From the NCBI GenBank assembly GCA_032027145.1, contig JAVSMP010000001.1, positions 520,903 through 584,902 of the forward strand: a stretch of DNA of 64,000 nucleotides, given 5' to 3'. Origin of the DNA: Ignavibacterium sp. Its GTDB lineage: Bacteria; Bacteroidota; Ignavibacteria; Ignavibacteriales; Ignavibacteriaceae. Made by a program: the position numbers and the translations under genes. Of the stretch, positions 26,580 through 34,715 are shown one piece after another. Under the pieces are notes generated by a model. It was not told where the DNA came from. It searched no databases and saw nothing but the letters and a program-made list of their open reading frames with translations. Position 1 is the stretch's first letter; the number at the start of each line of letters is the position of its first letter.

Positions 26580-27206
26580 TTACTTTAAAACTATCATCTT
26601 TTTTGTTGATATAAATGAACCAGCCTGTAAACGATAGATATAAACTCCGCTTGCAAGGTTTGATGCATCCCAGCTTACTTCATAATATCCCGGCTCTTGT
26701 TTTTCGTTTACAAGTGTTGCTGCTTCACTGCCGAGTATGCCATAAACTTTTAAGCTAACTTCTGAGAGGCTGGATACCTGATACCGGATTCTGGTTGTTG
26801 GATTAAATGGATTTGGATAGTTCTGCTCAAGCTTAAATTCTTTTGGACCAGTATAACTGAAGATAAAACTTTTCATCATCATCAGTCCGTTTGAATCTGA
26901 TATCATAAAATCAATTGTATCTTTTTTATTGATTGGTGCGTTTCTGTTTACATCAAATGTAAAGATTGCATTTGCCTCCGCCTTAGCTTCAATCAAATCT
27001 ATAGTCTGTGCTTCAGTACTGAAATTTAGATACGAAGATTTTCTAGTCAGGATTATTTCAACATCGTTCACAGGAGTTTCTTCCGAAACATTCGCAACCG
27101 TCAAATTTATTTTATTACCTTTCGTTCCCGGTTGAACTTCGTAAATAGTTTGTGCGAATGAATAATATGTTATTGCCGATGCGATAATTAAAATTTTTAT
27201 TAGCAT
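26580..27206 (-). CDS. Small exported protein with type IX secretion sorting domain
   Basis: A 208-residue protein starting at an ATG preceded by AGAGG. It has a signal peptide (L-I-K-I-L-I-I-A-S-A-I, cleavage near F-A-Q), a beta-rich middle (V-N-D-V-E-I-I-L-T-R), and a full sorting domain at the end (L-E-Q-N-Y-P-N-P-F-N-P-T-T, later G-V-Y-I-Y-R-L and K-K-M-I-V-L-K). The middle may be a cohesin-like or simple Ig-like fold; I do not recognise it firmly. It would be exported by Sec and taken to the cell surface by the type IX system. It is the last gene of the accessory island before the translation operon. Confidence 0.85.
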   Translation of the reverse strand: MLIKILIIASAITYYSFAQTIYEVQPGTKGNKINLTVANVSEETPVNDVEIILTRKSSYLNFSTEAQTIDLIEAKAEANAIFTFDVNRNAPINKKDTIDFMISDSNGLMMMKSFIFSYTGPKEFKLEQNYPNPFNPTTRIRYQVSSLSEVSLKVYGILGSEAATLVNEKQEPGYYEVSWDASNLASGVYIYRLQAGSFISTKKMIVLK

Positions 27207-27228
27207 TTTTTACCTCTGCATCTATATC

Positions 27229-27295
27229 GTCCCTGACGGGACTTTTATTCTTTTATTCTTTTCTGTTTCTATAAATATTTTACTCCTAACGGAGT
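27229..27295. repeat. Two short related palindromes in intergenic spacer
   Basis: GTCCCTGACGGGAC (27229-27242) and ACTCCTAACGGAGT (27282-27295) are 14-nt quasi-palindromes of the same design, about 40 bp apart, between two secreted-protein genes. They look like members of an interspersed palindrome family; only two copies lie in this window. Confidence 0.55.
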
Positions 27296-27341
27296 TTATT
27301 ATTTCTTTTTGCTTATTGCCTACTGATTACTGCCTGCTGTT

Positions 27342-29321
27342 CTACGGAACATTTAACTGAATCTCAACCAAATTATTTACAGAAATGTCCTGCTGTTTAT
27401 CCTGACTTACACTTCCGGATGTTGCTCTGAAGTTCAGGCTTTTTGGCAGAAGTTCTTTTGTTGTTTCTCCATTTGTATTCGTTAGACCAATATCTCTCCA
27501 CGCACCTGAATAATATTTTGTGCCTGCACCTGACAACGCCTGTCCATTAGTCTTCGTTACTTTGACTGTGCATAGAACTGTTGAAAATGTTACTGTACTG
27601 TTTGTGCTTATGTCCTGCTGTTTGTCAAGCGGTGCATACTCGTAAGTCATTCTAAAGCTGTAATTGATTGGTAGAAGTTCTTTGTTTGCAACTCCGTTTT
27701 GTGTTGTTCCGAATGTTCTCCACGCACCTGCATAATATTGAACTGTTCCTTGATCTATTAAATTACCTGAACTGTTACGCAGCTCTACCGAAGCATTAAC
27801 TGTATGAAAAGTGTATGTGTTGTTATGTGCAGTAATGTTATGCACAGTCTGGTTTGCATACTCGTAGAACATTCTGATGCTTACTGTTGGTTTTGTTGTT
27901 ATTACTGTAAATGTTCCGTCTCCATTGTTTACTGCATCTTTCCATCCGCTTGTGGCGGATTCATAATACATTACATTGCTTGCTGGTATTTGGTTACCCA
28001 AACTGTTTTTTAGGTTTACAAGTAAGTTGGGATTATTAGCTTGGGTTACACTAAACTGCAAAGTGTCTGAAATTGAGTATCTATCTTTTACCCAAACAGG
28101 GAAAGTGCCAAGTGAAGAAACATCTGAGGATAAAATTTCAGCAACTATTACGCTATCCGAAATAAATGTTGTTGTCTTTGGTTGTCCGTTAAAATAAACT
28201 GTTGAAACCGTATCAAATCCTTTTCCATTAACGGTTAAAGTAAACGAGTTTGAATTTATATTAACTGAATTTGGATTTAAAATTGTTAAATCTAAAACAT
28301 TAAAAATGGAATCCATATCTAAATTCCATACTTGCCGAGTGGGAAGTTCTATATCTTTAACATAATAAACGTTGTTTGGGTAGTTCTCAAAACACATAAC
28401 CTGACCATCTGGTGGCAGTTGAATTGTTTTTTTCAATTCACCGTTTGTCATATTATATATTTCAATTTTACCTGTATAAGTATGACCTAAACTATCAGGA
28501 TTGACTTGACTGTTAAATAAAAGTAAATAATTACCTTCATTTGCCACGTATCCATAAGCCCAACTTTCGCTGTTACTACGTATGATAGGAATAGAAAGTG
28601 AATCTTTATCAAGAAAATAGATTTGATAGTAGCTAAGAGAAGTTGGTAATGAAAAAAGAGACTCAATAATAGATAAACCATTTCTTACAAAACTAAAATA
28701 GAAATCATCAGCTCCTGGATATGAAATTTCATCAATATATTTTGTTGAAATAATTTGTTTAGTTAAAAAAGAATAGGAGGCGATTTTTGGCTTAAGTAGA
28801 ATACTATCACCCTTTATTAAATACATCATGTTACCTGTTCCTGAAAAATTAATGTCCTTATCTACAGCACAGTCCCAATGAATATCATAAGGGATAGTAT
28901 CTGTGATTAACAAGGAAGCAGGATCAATCAAAACCATTTTAAAACTCAAGCTATCAGAATACTTAGCAACCAGTTTGTTAATGGCGCTGGTAAAAGAAAA
29001 TTTCCGCAAGTCTTCACAGTATTTAGTGATCATATTTTTATGATTTAAGTTATTTGAGTTCACAATGAATAACTCAAAATTTTCCTCATAAGCCAACCAA
29101 TTGCCACTTTCATCAGATGATACCCATTCCATATCGTAAACATTTGTCATTAAGGTTTCTACTTCAGCCGAATTGTTCATATTTATACGATAAATATCAC
29201 CCGTACCATGATGTCCAAACGGAAATGGTTTATAAACTGAGACATAGTAATAAGGTTGAGCATTAAGAATTGAAATTGTTGAAATAAAAAATAGAATTAT
29301 AAAATATTTTATCTTAAACAT
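27342..29321 (-). CDS. Exported TIG-domain protein with three C-terminal tandem repeats (cassette second gene, TIG type, copy 1)
   Basis: A 659-residue protein with a signal peptide (F-K-I-K-Y-F-I-I-L-F-F-I, N-A-Q). Residues about 20-345 have beta-propeller-like character with repeated D-S and Y segments. An IPT/TIG Ig-like domain follows at about 350-435 (F-T-L-T-V-N-G-K-G-F-D). Then come three repeats of about 75 residues, each with a Y-Y-x-x-A-W-R/K-type core (Y-Y-A-G-A-W-R-T-F-G; Y-Y-S-G-A-W-R-D-I-G). It follows the IS-split lysozyme-like gene by 38 bp. The second half is nearly identical to that of the protein at 37242-39239, while the propeller-like half is divergent. The function is unknown; an extracellular or outer-membrane-facing partner of the upstream product is inference. 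Confidence 0.8.
   Translation of the reverse strand: MFKIKYFIILFFISTISILNAQPYYYVSVYKPFPFGHHGTGDIYRINMNNSAEVETLMTNVYDMEWVSSDESGNWLAYEENFELFIVNSNNLNHKNMITKYCEDLRKFSFTSAINKLVAKYSDSLSFKMVLIDPASLLITDTIPYDIHWDCAVDKDINFSGTGNMMYLIKGDSILLKPKIASYSFLTKQIISTKYIDEISYPGADDFYFSFVRNGLSIIESLFSLPTSLSYYQIYFLDKDSLSIPIIRSNSESWAYGYVANEGNYLLLFNSQVNPDSLGHTYTGKIEIYNMTNGELKKTIQLPPDGQVMCFENYPNNVYYVKDIELPTRQVWNLDMDSIFNVLDLTILNPNSVNINSNSFTLTVNGKGFDTVSTVYFNGQPKTTTFISDSVIVAEILSSDVSSLGTFPVWVKDRYSISDTLQFSVTQANNPNLLVNLKNSLGNQIPASNVMYYESATSGWKDAVNNGDGTFTVITTKPTVSIRMFYEYANQTVHNITAHNNTYTFHTVNASVELRNSSGNLIDQGTVQYYAGAWRTFGTTQNGVANKELLPINYSFRMTYEYAPLDKQQDISTNSTVTFSTVLCTVKVTKTNGQALSGAGTKYYSGAWRDIGLTNTNGETTKELLPKSLNFRATSGSVSQDKQQDISVNNLVEIQLNVP
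27352..28238. repeat. Long direct repeat shared with 37253-38132
   Basis: This DNA encodes the TIG domain and C-terminal repeats of the first TIG protein. Bases 27784-28238 are identical, base for base, to 37678-38132 (455 nt by my reading). The remainder of the block shows scattered substitutions. Confidence 0.9.
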
Positions 29322-29359
29322 TGTTTTTTCCTTTTGTAAAACTCTTTAATTTTTTAAAC

Positions 29360-30226
29360 TTATTCACATTTTGAAAAACCAAAGCGAACACAAAAATCAT
29401 CTCCATACGTGCGGTGCTTAGGATTTATAACCCAATTACCTTTTTCACCCTTCTTTCCAGGTGTGTAGTCCATATAGTATTGTCCACCTTTGTATCTTTG
29501 TGCAAGCCATATTAGAAACTCTTTTCTATTTAAGTTTGGGATTTCAATTCCCTTATTATGAAATCTTTCTTTTATTTCATAAAAGCCACCTCCCAAACCA
29601 TCTCTTTTTAGTTGGCTAAACTTTTCACTCCATAAATGATGTATTCCTGCATTAATATTAGTTTTCCAATTCCAAATAACACTGAGTGAAGGCTCAGATA
29701 CGCTTAGTTGACAAAGCCCCCAATCATGAGGATTTGGATTCATATTTGGATAATAATAATCATCTGAATTGTAAGGGTACGGTAAATATCTTTCTTCAAG
29801 GAATTGGAAATAAAAACTTTCCTTATCAATAATTACTTGCATTTGTTTTCTTTGGTCTTGAAGTGTAACCGGTTCACTTAATGGTAAATCAATTGGCTGT
29901 GGGAATTCGTGAGCATTGATATAATCCTTAACCATTTGTTCATTGTTGTCTCCATTGCTTCCAAGTATTTTCATCCCAGTTATTTTTTTCGTAATTGGTT
30001 TTACTAATTGATTGAGGTTGTCATAATAAAAGAATTCATTTATTGTCAGTGTTATCTCATCACCGCCAATAATTGTATTATCATTATCTGGTATCGGTAA
30101 ATCTGTTCCATCCGGTTCAGAACTAATCTTTCTGTTATGAAATTTATGACTAAATGTTTTATCAGGTGATTGCTCTTTGCTTACCCACTTTACTTCTAAA
30201 TCCCAATCAATTGTGTATGTAACGCT
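29360..30226 (-). pseudogene. 3' part of IS-interrupted cassette first gene; lysozyme/transglycosylase-like domain
   Basis: Reading upward from the stop at 29360, the frame stays open through the first ATG (29974) to the IS end, adding about 84 residues (I-D-W-D-L-E-V-K-W near the junction). The region around residues 52-110 of the ATG-initiated part resembles a soluble lytic transglycosylase: K-E-S-F-Y-F with a possible catalytic Glu, W-G-L-C-Q-L in the place of G-L-M-Q-L, and N-I-N-A-G-I-H-H-L in the place of the N-I-x-x-G-x-x-Y-L motif. The 5' part lies across the insertion at 31610-31859. A shorter protein could still be made from 29974, but it would lack the constant head. The lysozyme-like call is from motif pattern only. 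Confidence 0.7.
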
Positions 30227-30247
30227 TCAGAAGGAAATGGAATTTTA

Positions 30248-30255
30248 TAATTTTG
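30248..30255 (+). promoter_or_regulatory. Possible -7 promoter element of the IS transposase
   Basis: TAATTTTG fits TAnnTTTG, 29 bp upstream of the orfA ATG and inside the left end of the element. There is no -33 TTTG at the expected distance. Confidence 0.35.
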
Positions 30256-30284
30256 TGTAATGTAAAAATAGAAAGGAAATTCTA

Positions 30285-30611
30285 ATGTCCGAAACAAAAA
30301 GAGAAAGAAAACATTACTCCCCGGATCAGAAAGTTCTTATCCTTAGAGAACTTCTTGAAAACAATCTTCCCATCAGCCAGCTTGCTGAAAAGTACCAGGT
30401 TCACCCTAACGACATCTATAACTGGAAGAAAAAACTCTTTGAATATGCTAAAGATATTTTTCAGAGTAAATCAGTTAATCAGAAACAAACCTCCCTGGAA
30501 CAGAAAAAGATTGAAAAGCTTCAGTCTAAATTAAGAGATCGTGAGGAGGCGATAGCCTTTCTGCTTAAAGAAAACATCGAAATAAAAAAAAGTATAGATG
30601 GGGAGATATGA
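30285..30611 (+). CDS. IS3-family transposase OrfA (helix-turn-helix subunit)
   Basis: A 108-residue protein. The N-terminal half is a helix-turn-helix of the IS3/IS911 OrfA type (P-I-S-Q-L-A-E-K-Y-Q-V-H-P-N-D-I-Y-N-W-K). The second half is a Leu/Lys/Glu-rich coiled coil (I-E-K-L-Q-S-K-L-R-D-R-E) for dimerisation with OrfB. The start has AAAGGA upstream. Its stop codon overlaps the orfB ATG as ATGA, so OrfB is probably made by translational coupling; no slippery A-run is seen at the junction. Confidence 0.92.
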   Translation: MSETKRERKHYSPDQKVLILRELLENNLPISQLAEKYQVHPNDIYNWKKKLFEYAKDIFQSKSVNQKQTSLEQKKIEKLQSKLRDREEAIAFLLKENIEIKKSIDGEI

Positions 30612-31567
30612 ACAGAAAGTGGGTTGAACCTGACGTAAGAGATAATGTTGTGGAGTTTGTAAACTTCATAAGACTCAAGACTGATATTCCGCTTAAAGGC
30701 ATCACTCCTCTTTTAGGCATTAGTTCCAGTAAATATTATTCCTGGATTGAGAGGAAAGGAGTAAAAAATAACCATAACGGAAAGACTTCCAAGGAACATT
30801 GGTGCCTGGACTGGGAGAAGAAAGCCATTATTGTCTATGCTAAAGTTCATCCCGTAGAAGGTTACAGACGCCTTACTTACAAGATGATTGATGATAATGT
30901 TGTTGCTGTTTCGCCTGCTACTACTTACAGAATACTTAAAGCTGCCGGCTTACTTAACAGGTGGAATAAAGTTAAAAGATCTTCTAAAGGAGGTGGCTTT
31001 GATCAGCCAACAGCTCCTCACCAGCACTGGCATACCGATATTAAGTATGTTAACTATCACGGAACTTTTCTGTTTCTTATTTCTGTTATTGATGGTTACT
31101 CACGATATATAGTTCATCACGAACTAAGACGAAGTATGCAACAGTTTGATGTTCAGTTAACCTTGCAGAGAGCTTTAGAGAAGTACCCCGGCACAAAGCC
31201 AAGAATCATTTCAGATAATGGTCCTCAGTTTATTTCCAAAGACTTTGCTGAATATCTGAAGCTTCTAGGACTTCAGCATATAAGAACCTCTGTTGCTTAT
31301 CCTCAGAGTAATGGCAAGATCGAACGATACCATAGAACTATTCATCAGGACTGCTTAATGAAAACCTCTTTAATCAATCTTGATGATGCACGCAAACAGA
31401 TTTCATCTTATATTGATTACTACAATACTAAAAGACTTCACAGTTCGTTGTTTTATTTAACACCTGAAGATTTTCTTATTGACAGAGTTGAAGAAAAGCT
31501 GAAAGTAAGAGAACGAAAACTTAAAGAAGCTAAACTGAAAAGAATTGAGGTTAGATATGCAAGCTAA
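30608..31567 (+). CDS. IS3-family transposase OrfB (DDE integrase catalytic subunit)
   Basis: A 319-residue protein with an N-terminal H-T-H_21-like region (V-H-P-V-E-G-Y-R-R-L-T-Y) and a retroviral-type integrase core. The three acidic residues are visible in H-T-D-I-K-Y, I-S-D-N-G-P-Q-F and N-G-K-I-E-R-Y-H. The ending Y-Y-N-T-K-R-L-H-S-S-L is typical. Full length with no internal stop, so the element is potentially active. Confidence 0.95.
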   Translation: MNRKWVEPDVRDNVVEFVNFIRLKTDIPLKGITPLLGISSSKYYSWIERKGVKNNHNGKTSKEHWCLDWEKKAIIVYAKVHPVEGYRRLTYKMIDDNVVAVSPATTYRILKAAGLLNRWNKVKRSSKGGGFDQPTAPHQHWHTDIKYVNYHGTFLFLISVIDGYSRYIVHHELRRSMQQFDVQLTLQRALEKYPGTKPRIISDNGPQFISKDFAEYLKLLGLQHIRTSVAYPQSNGKIERYHRTIHQDCLMKTSLINLDDARKQISSYIDYYNTKRLHSSLFYLTPEDFLIDRVEEKLKVRERKLKEAKLKRIEVRYAS

Positions 31568-31609
31568 TCTACCTTATTTAGTTAACACCAAATTCCATTT
31601 TCCGCTGAA

Positions 31610-31859
31610 CCAATACAGTGTAGACCCCTGCGTAATTTTTTGGTGTTAACCAGATTGTTAAGAGTTTAGGCATTTCAGGCACTGTATTTATATGATTTGT
31701 AATCTGATCCCAAGCTATTGTAAATGGTTCACCCACCACCACATTACCATCGCCCATATAATCTCTTTCAATCTCTCCGATAAAACAATAAGCTGATGTG
31801 TTTTCAACAACAGGTTTTTGCTGGTTAGTTGGATAATCTATTTTCGTTTCTATTATCAT
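31610..31859 (-). pseudogene. 5' part of IS-interrupted cassette first gene (constant head plus start of body)
   Basis: Starts with the invariant head M-I-I-E-T-K-I-D-Y-P-T-N and continues through the Y-C-F-I-G-E-I-E-R-D-Y-M-G-D-G segment into a body that differs from the other copies (I-W-L-T-P-K-N-Y-A-G-V-Y). The frame enters the IS at Q-R-K and stops 10 residues later at 31578. It has no signal peptide. Together with 29360-30226 it would have encoded one protein of roughly 370 residues. Confidence 0.8.
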
Positions 31860-32115
31860 ATTCCATATTGCTCAACTTTTGTGCAAAACAAAAACACTGA
31901 ATCCTGAGTATTTAAAACTGAGATTTTTCTTGTTTGAAAATATTTACGGATAATTATACTCTTATTTACCGATATCTTGTTCTTGTTGTTATTTGAGAAA
32001 ACTAAATTATTTTTTAGTTCTTAGAAAAATGGCACACGGATCGAACAGATTAAACTGATGTAAACAGATCAATCAATAATATGATAAGAAGTAGTCGCTA
32101 CTTAACTAAATAAGA
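31860..32115. repeat. Constant cassette spacer, type A, copy 1
   Basis: About 255 bp between the end of a second gene and the head of the next first gene. It is near-identical to 34461-34715, 42066-42320 and 44681-44936, and constant DNA continues into both flanking genes. It includes TTTTGTGCAAAAC and an AGATTAAACTGATGTAAACA stretch. I found no TAnnTTTG promoter box in it. Confidence 0.9.
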
Positions 32116-33390
32116 TTAAGGCTTTGGCAATCTGTCTAAAATGTACTGAGCATTCCAGTAGAGAAACTTCCAGCCTTCTATTGTTACAAAACGAGGGTCT
32201 GTGTTTAGTGAGTCCTTATAAACATTATCCACTAAATCCTGAAATGCTTTTACCTGAACTCTGCAAGCAAGTGAATCTCCGTTTTGTAAGTTGGTTTTAG
32301 CTATGGTTAAAATGTTTTTTAGTTCGTTGGAGAAAGTTAAATCGCCGAGCCAAGTGTAGTTAAAAACGCTATCAACATAATTATATAAATTGTTTAATAA
32401 ATCATTTGTTGGAGTTGTGGGATCTGGTATTTCTGGTGTAAACTCGTGAAGATATCTGCTAACTAAAACGTAAGTTTCAGAATTATGATCTAAAGTATTA
32501 GCTTGTTCTAAAAGTAAATTAATAAATTCTGGCTTCAAATATTCACTAAAATAATAAGAGTGGATACGATTAGGATCCGGTAAATATTCTTTTCTTATAC
32601 TGTCTATTGGCTCATTTAGTATTCCATACATACTTCTCTCTAAAGTACTTTCTCTATCAACAGATTTCAAATCTCTAAAATATTCTAATCTTAAATTACC
32701 AGTTGTTGAGTAAAATCGATTTTTTAGAATTTCAATTCCACTAGGTTTATCAATAGTCATTACAATATTGACTTTTGAAAGTACTTTCAAGACTTCTTCT
32801 GAAGAAATCGATTCTGATTCTTGTATTAAACGTTCTAATACTTCGTTTCGATATCGTGGATCTTGACTATAAAAATAATAGGTATTCCACATTCCGTAGT
32901 TATGTTTATTTATATACTGATCTTTGACATAGTCCCAATAATCAAATCTACCTGCTTGGGCTAAAAGAAAAATTGCCTCATCCTTTTGATGATATTCTTC
33001 TGAGTTAATTCTTGCTAATGAGTCCAGACCAATTAATGCTAATGGATCACTAAATAAACCCTTTATATAATTATCAATTAAAATTTTTGAATATTGATAA
33101 TCTGCATGTAAATCTGTGGGTTCAACGAATTCAGAATTTAGGTTGGATATTAAGAATTCTCTATGCGTGTCTAAATGATAATAAAAGAGATTCAATACTG
33201 CAAATTTATAGTAACTTGGAGGGGTGTCAAGTTGATCTTCCAAAATTATTTTCTCGAGTGAATCAGTAGTAATACCGGCAAAGTAATCAGCCCATGCTTT
33301 ATCGATATCATTTTCTGGCCAAAATGAATTTTGAGCATAAATTGAGACAACCGAGATTATTAACAAAATTATTAAATAAGTTTTTTTCAT
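32116..33390 (-). CDS. Exported helical protein with constant FIMAH-like tail (cassette second gene)
   Basis: A 424-residue protein with a signal peptide (K-K-T-Y-L-I-I-L-L-I-I-S, Y-A-Q). The body, about residues 25-345, is alpha-helical and HEAT-like in pattern and not similar in detail to the other copies. The last 80 residues are almost invariant across all copies (Y-T-W-L-G-D-L-T-F-S-N-E-L-K, later G-W-K-F-L-Y-W-N-A-Q-Y-I-L-D-R-L-P). That tail resembles the FIMAH helical domain found at the ends of secreted bacterial proteins. The start has AAAGGA. It begins 32 bp after the stop of the HExxH gene at 33423-34460, so the two form one cassette. Role unknown; an inhibitor or binding partner of that product is inference. 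Confidence 0.85.
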   Translation of the reverse strand: MKKTYLIILLIISVVSIYAQNSFWPENDIDKAWADYFAGITTDSLEKIILEDQLDTPPSYYKFAVLNLFYYHLDTHREFLISNLNSEFVEPTDLHADYQYSKILIDNYIKGLFSDPLALIGLDSLARINSEEYHQKDEAIFLLAQAGRFDYWDYVKDQYINKHNYGMWNTYYFYSQDPRYRNEVLERLIQESESISSEEVLKVLSKVNIVMTIDKPSGIEILKNRFYSTTGNLRLEYFRDLKSVDRESTLERSMYGILNEPIDSIRKEYLPDPNRIHSYYFSEYLKPEFINLLLEQANTLDHNSETYVLVSRYLHEFTPEIPDPTTPTNDLLNNLYNYVDSVFNYTWLGDLTFSNELKNILTIAKTNLQNGDSLACRVQVKAFQDLVDNVYKDSLNTDPRFVTIEGWKFLYWNAQYILDRLPKP

Positions 33391-33422
33391 TTATTAATTC
33401 CTTTTATCTTTCAAAAATATTA

Positions 33423-34460
33423 TTATTGGATAATGCCATTATCTTTTGCCCAAACATTAATCCGTTTTTTGATATCATCGTAGGTCTTACGAGCAGCTAC
33501 ATCACAATCAAATTCAGTATTGTCTTTTTTCGTAATTGGATCTATTGTTCTCCCTCTTTTCACACCATCATCAATAAGTTGCCAAATTTTAGAATTAATT
33601 ACTGAAATATAAAATGGATCTTTCTTAACGTCTTCTGGGCATTTAAATTGAGTAAAAGTTCTTTGAAATTCTAAATTAGTTTTAAGACTCACAAGTCCAT
33701 TTGAGCCATTCATATAAGAAATTGTGCTATCCCTATCGTATAAAAAGTGTTGATATTCATGAGTAATTATACCTTCTGAAAAACGTATTTTGTCATTTAA
33801 ATAGACTTTATTTTTAGCATTCCTATACGGACCTTCCCACCACCAATCCAAGACATCCATTACATCGTCATAATCATTTTTATTTTTAATAAAATTCGCA
33901 AGAATATTAGTATTAGTAGCATCAAAAAAATCCTTGTATATACCACATCTATCCGCTTGTTCTGGACAGAATGCAGAGAACATAGGAATTCTTATATTTT
34001 CAATAGAAGGGATCCACTTCTTATTATTTGGGTCTCTAGTATCTAAACACACATTAATTTTAGTATCATCTAATATTCTATAAATGGTTTGGGGTGTAAT
34101 GCTATAATTACCTATTTTACTCATTAAATAGGTAACACCATTTCTAGTTGAATCACAATTAAACCATTCTTGTAGTTTACATGCACTACCGGAATTAGTT
34201 GTTTGGGGAATTCCTTGCTTATCTACCCATTGCCAAGGTACATTTTCTCTTAACAATTCAAAATTAGTTGTATTTATCGTTTGTGGTTCAAAACTATCAC
34301 AGACAACTATCTCCTCATCACACTCATCTTGTTTTACGATCGAAACCCCATCTCCCATATAATCTCTTTCAATCTCTCCAATAAAACAATAAGCTGTTGT
34401 GTTTTCAAAAAGTGGTTTTTGATGGTTAGTTGGATAATCTATTTTCGTTTCTATTATCAT
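33423..34460 (-). CDS. Cassette first gene with HExxH zinc-protease motif (copy at 33.4 kb)
   Basis: A 345-residue protein without signal peptide. Residues 1-38 are the constant head (M-I-I-E-T-K-I-D-Y-P-T-N). The body contains T-H-E-Y-Q-H with HExxH at residues 234-238, the signature of zincin metallopeptidases. A possible third zinc ligand region lies downstream (E-F-D-C-D-V-A-A-R-K-T-Y near 319), comparable to H-E-L-A-A-D-K-Y-A in the copy at 43.6 kb. The N-terminal body shares W-Q-W-V-D and I-R-I-P with that copy, so the two are diverged homologues. Many cysteines are present. The gene is followed by the FIMAH-tailed gene. Proteolytic activity is inferred from the motif alone. Confidence 0.8.
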   Translation of the reverse strand: MIIETKIDYPTNHQKPLFENTTAYCFIGEIERDYMGDGVSIVKQDECDEEIVVCDSFEPQTINTTNFELLRENVPWQWVDKQGIPQTTNSGSACKLQEWFNCDSTRNGVTYLMSKIGNYSITPQTIYRILDDTKINVCLDTRDPNNKKWIPSIENIRIPMFSAFCPEQADRCGIYKDFFDATNTNILANFIKNKNDYDDVMDVLDWWWEGPYRNAKNKVYLNDKIRFSEGIITHEYQHFLYDRDSTISYMNGSNGLVSLKTNLEFQRTFTQFKCPEDVKKDPFYISVINSKIWQLIDDGVKRGRTIDPITKKDNTEFDCDVAARKTYDDIKKRINVWAKDNGIIQ

Positions 34461-34715
34461 ATTCCATATTGCTCAACTTTTGTGCAAAACAAAAACACTG
34501 AATCCTGAGTATTTAAAACTGAGATTTTTCTTGTTTGAAAATATTTACGGATAATTATACTCTTATTTACCGATATCTTGTTCTTGTTGTTATTTAAAAA
34601 ACTAAATACTTTTTTAGTTCTTAGAAAAATGGCACACGGATCGAACAGATTAAACTGATGTAAACAGATCAATCAATAATATGATAAGAAGTAGTCGCTA
34701 CTTAACTAAATAAGA
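34461..34715. repeat. Constant cassette spacer, type A, copy 2
   Basis: Near-identical to the spacer at 31860-32115, with small indels in the A/T run near 34600. A 71-codon frame on the minus strand runs through it but is broken in other copies, so I treat it as non-coding. Confidence 0.9.

Larger units (their letters stand above)
30226..31609 (+). mobile_element. IS3-family insertion sequence, about 1.38 kb
   Basis: Terminal inverted repeats of 20 nt match at 17 positions: left TTCAGAAGGAAATGGAATTT at 30226, right end the complement of TTCAGCGGAAAATGGAATTT ending at 31609. They enclose two overlapping transposase frames. The element lies opposite to, and splits, a cassette first gene (31859 down to 29360). 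I found no convincing target-site duplication next to the repeats, so the exact tips may be off by a few bases. Both transposase frames are intact, suggesting a recent arrival. Confidence 0.85.

Noticed and set aside
27804..28197. Plus-strand frames inside the TIG repeat block, repeated at 37698-38091
   Set aside because: They lie opposite a well-supported minus-strand gene and are duplicated only because the DNA is duplicated.
31745..31859. V-E-N-T in the constant head as a VENN-type pretoxin motif
   Set aside because: Only a three-residue coincidence; the flanking sequence does not resemble the CdiA/MafB pretoxin region.
34457..34672. 71-residue frame on the minus strand inside the type A spacer, repeated at 42062-42277
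   Set aside because: It is open in only two of the four type A spacers and broken by small indels in the others. Its repetition follows from the DNA repeat, and its composition is not protein-like.
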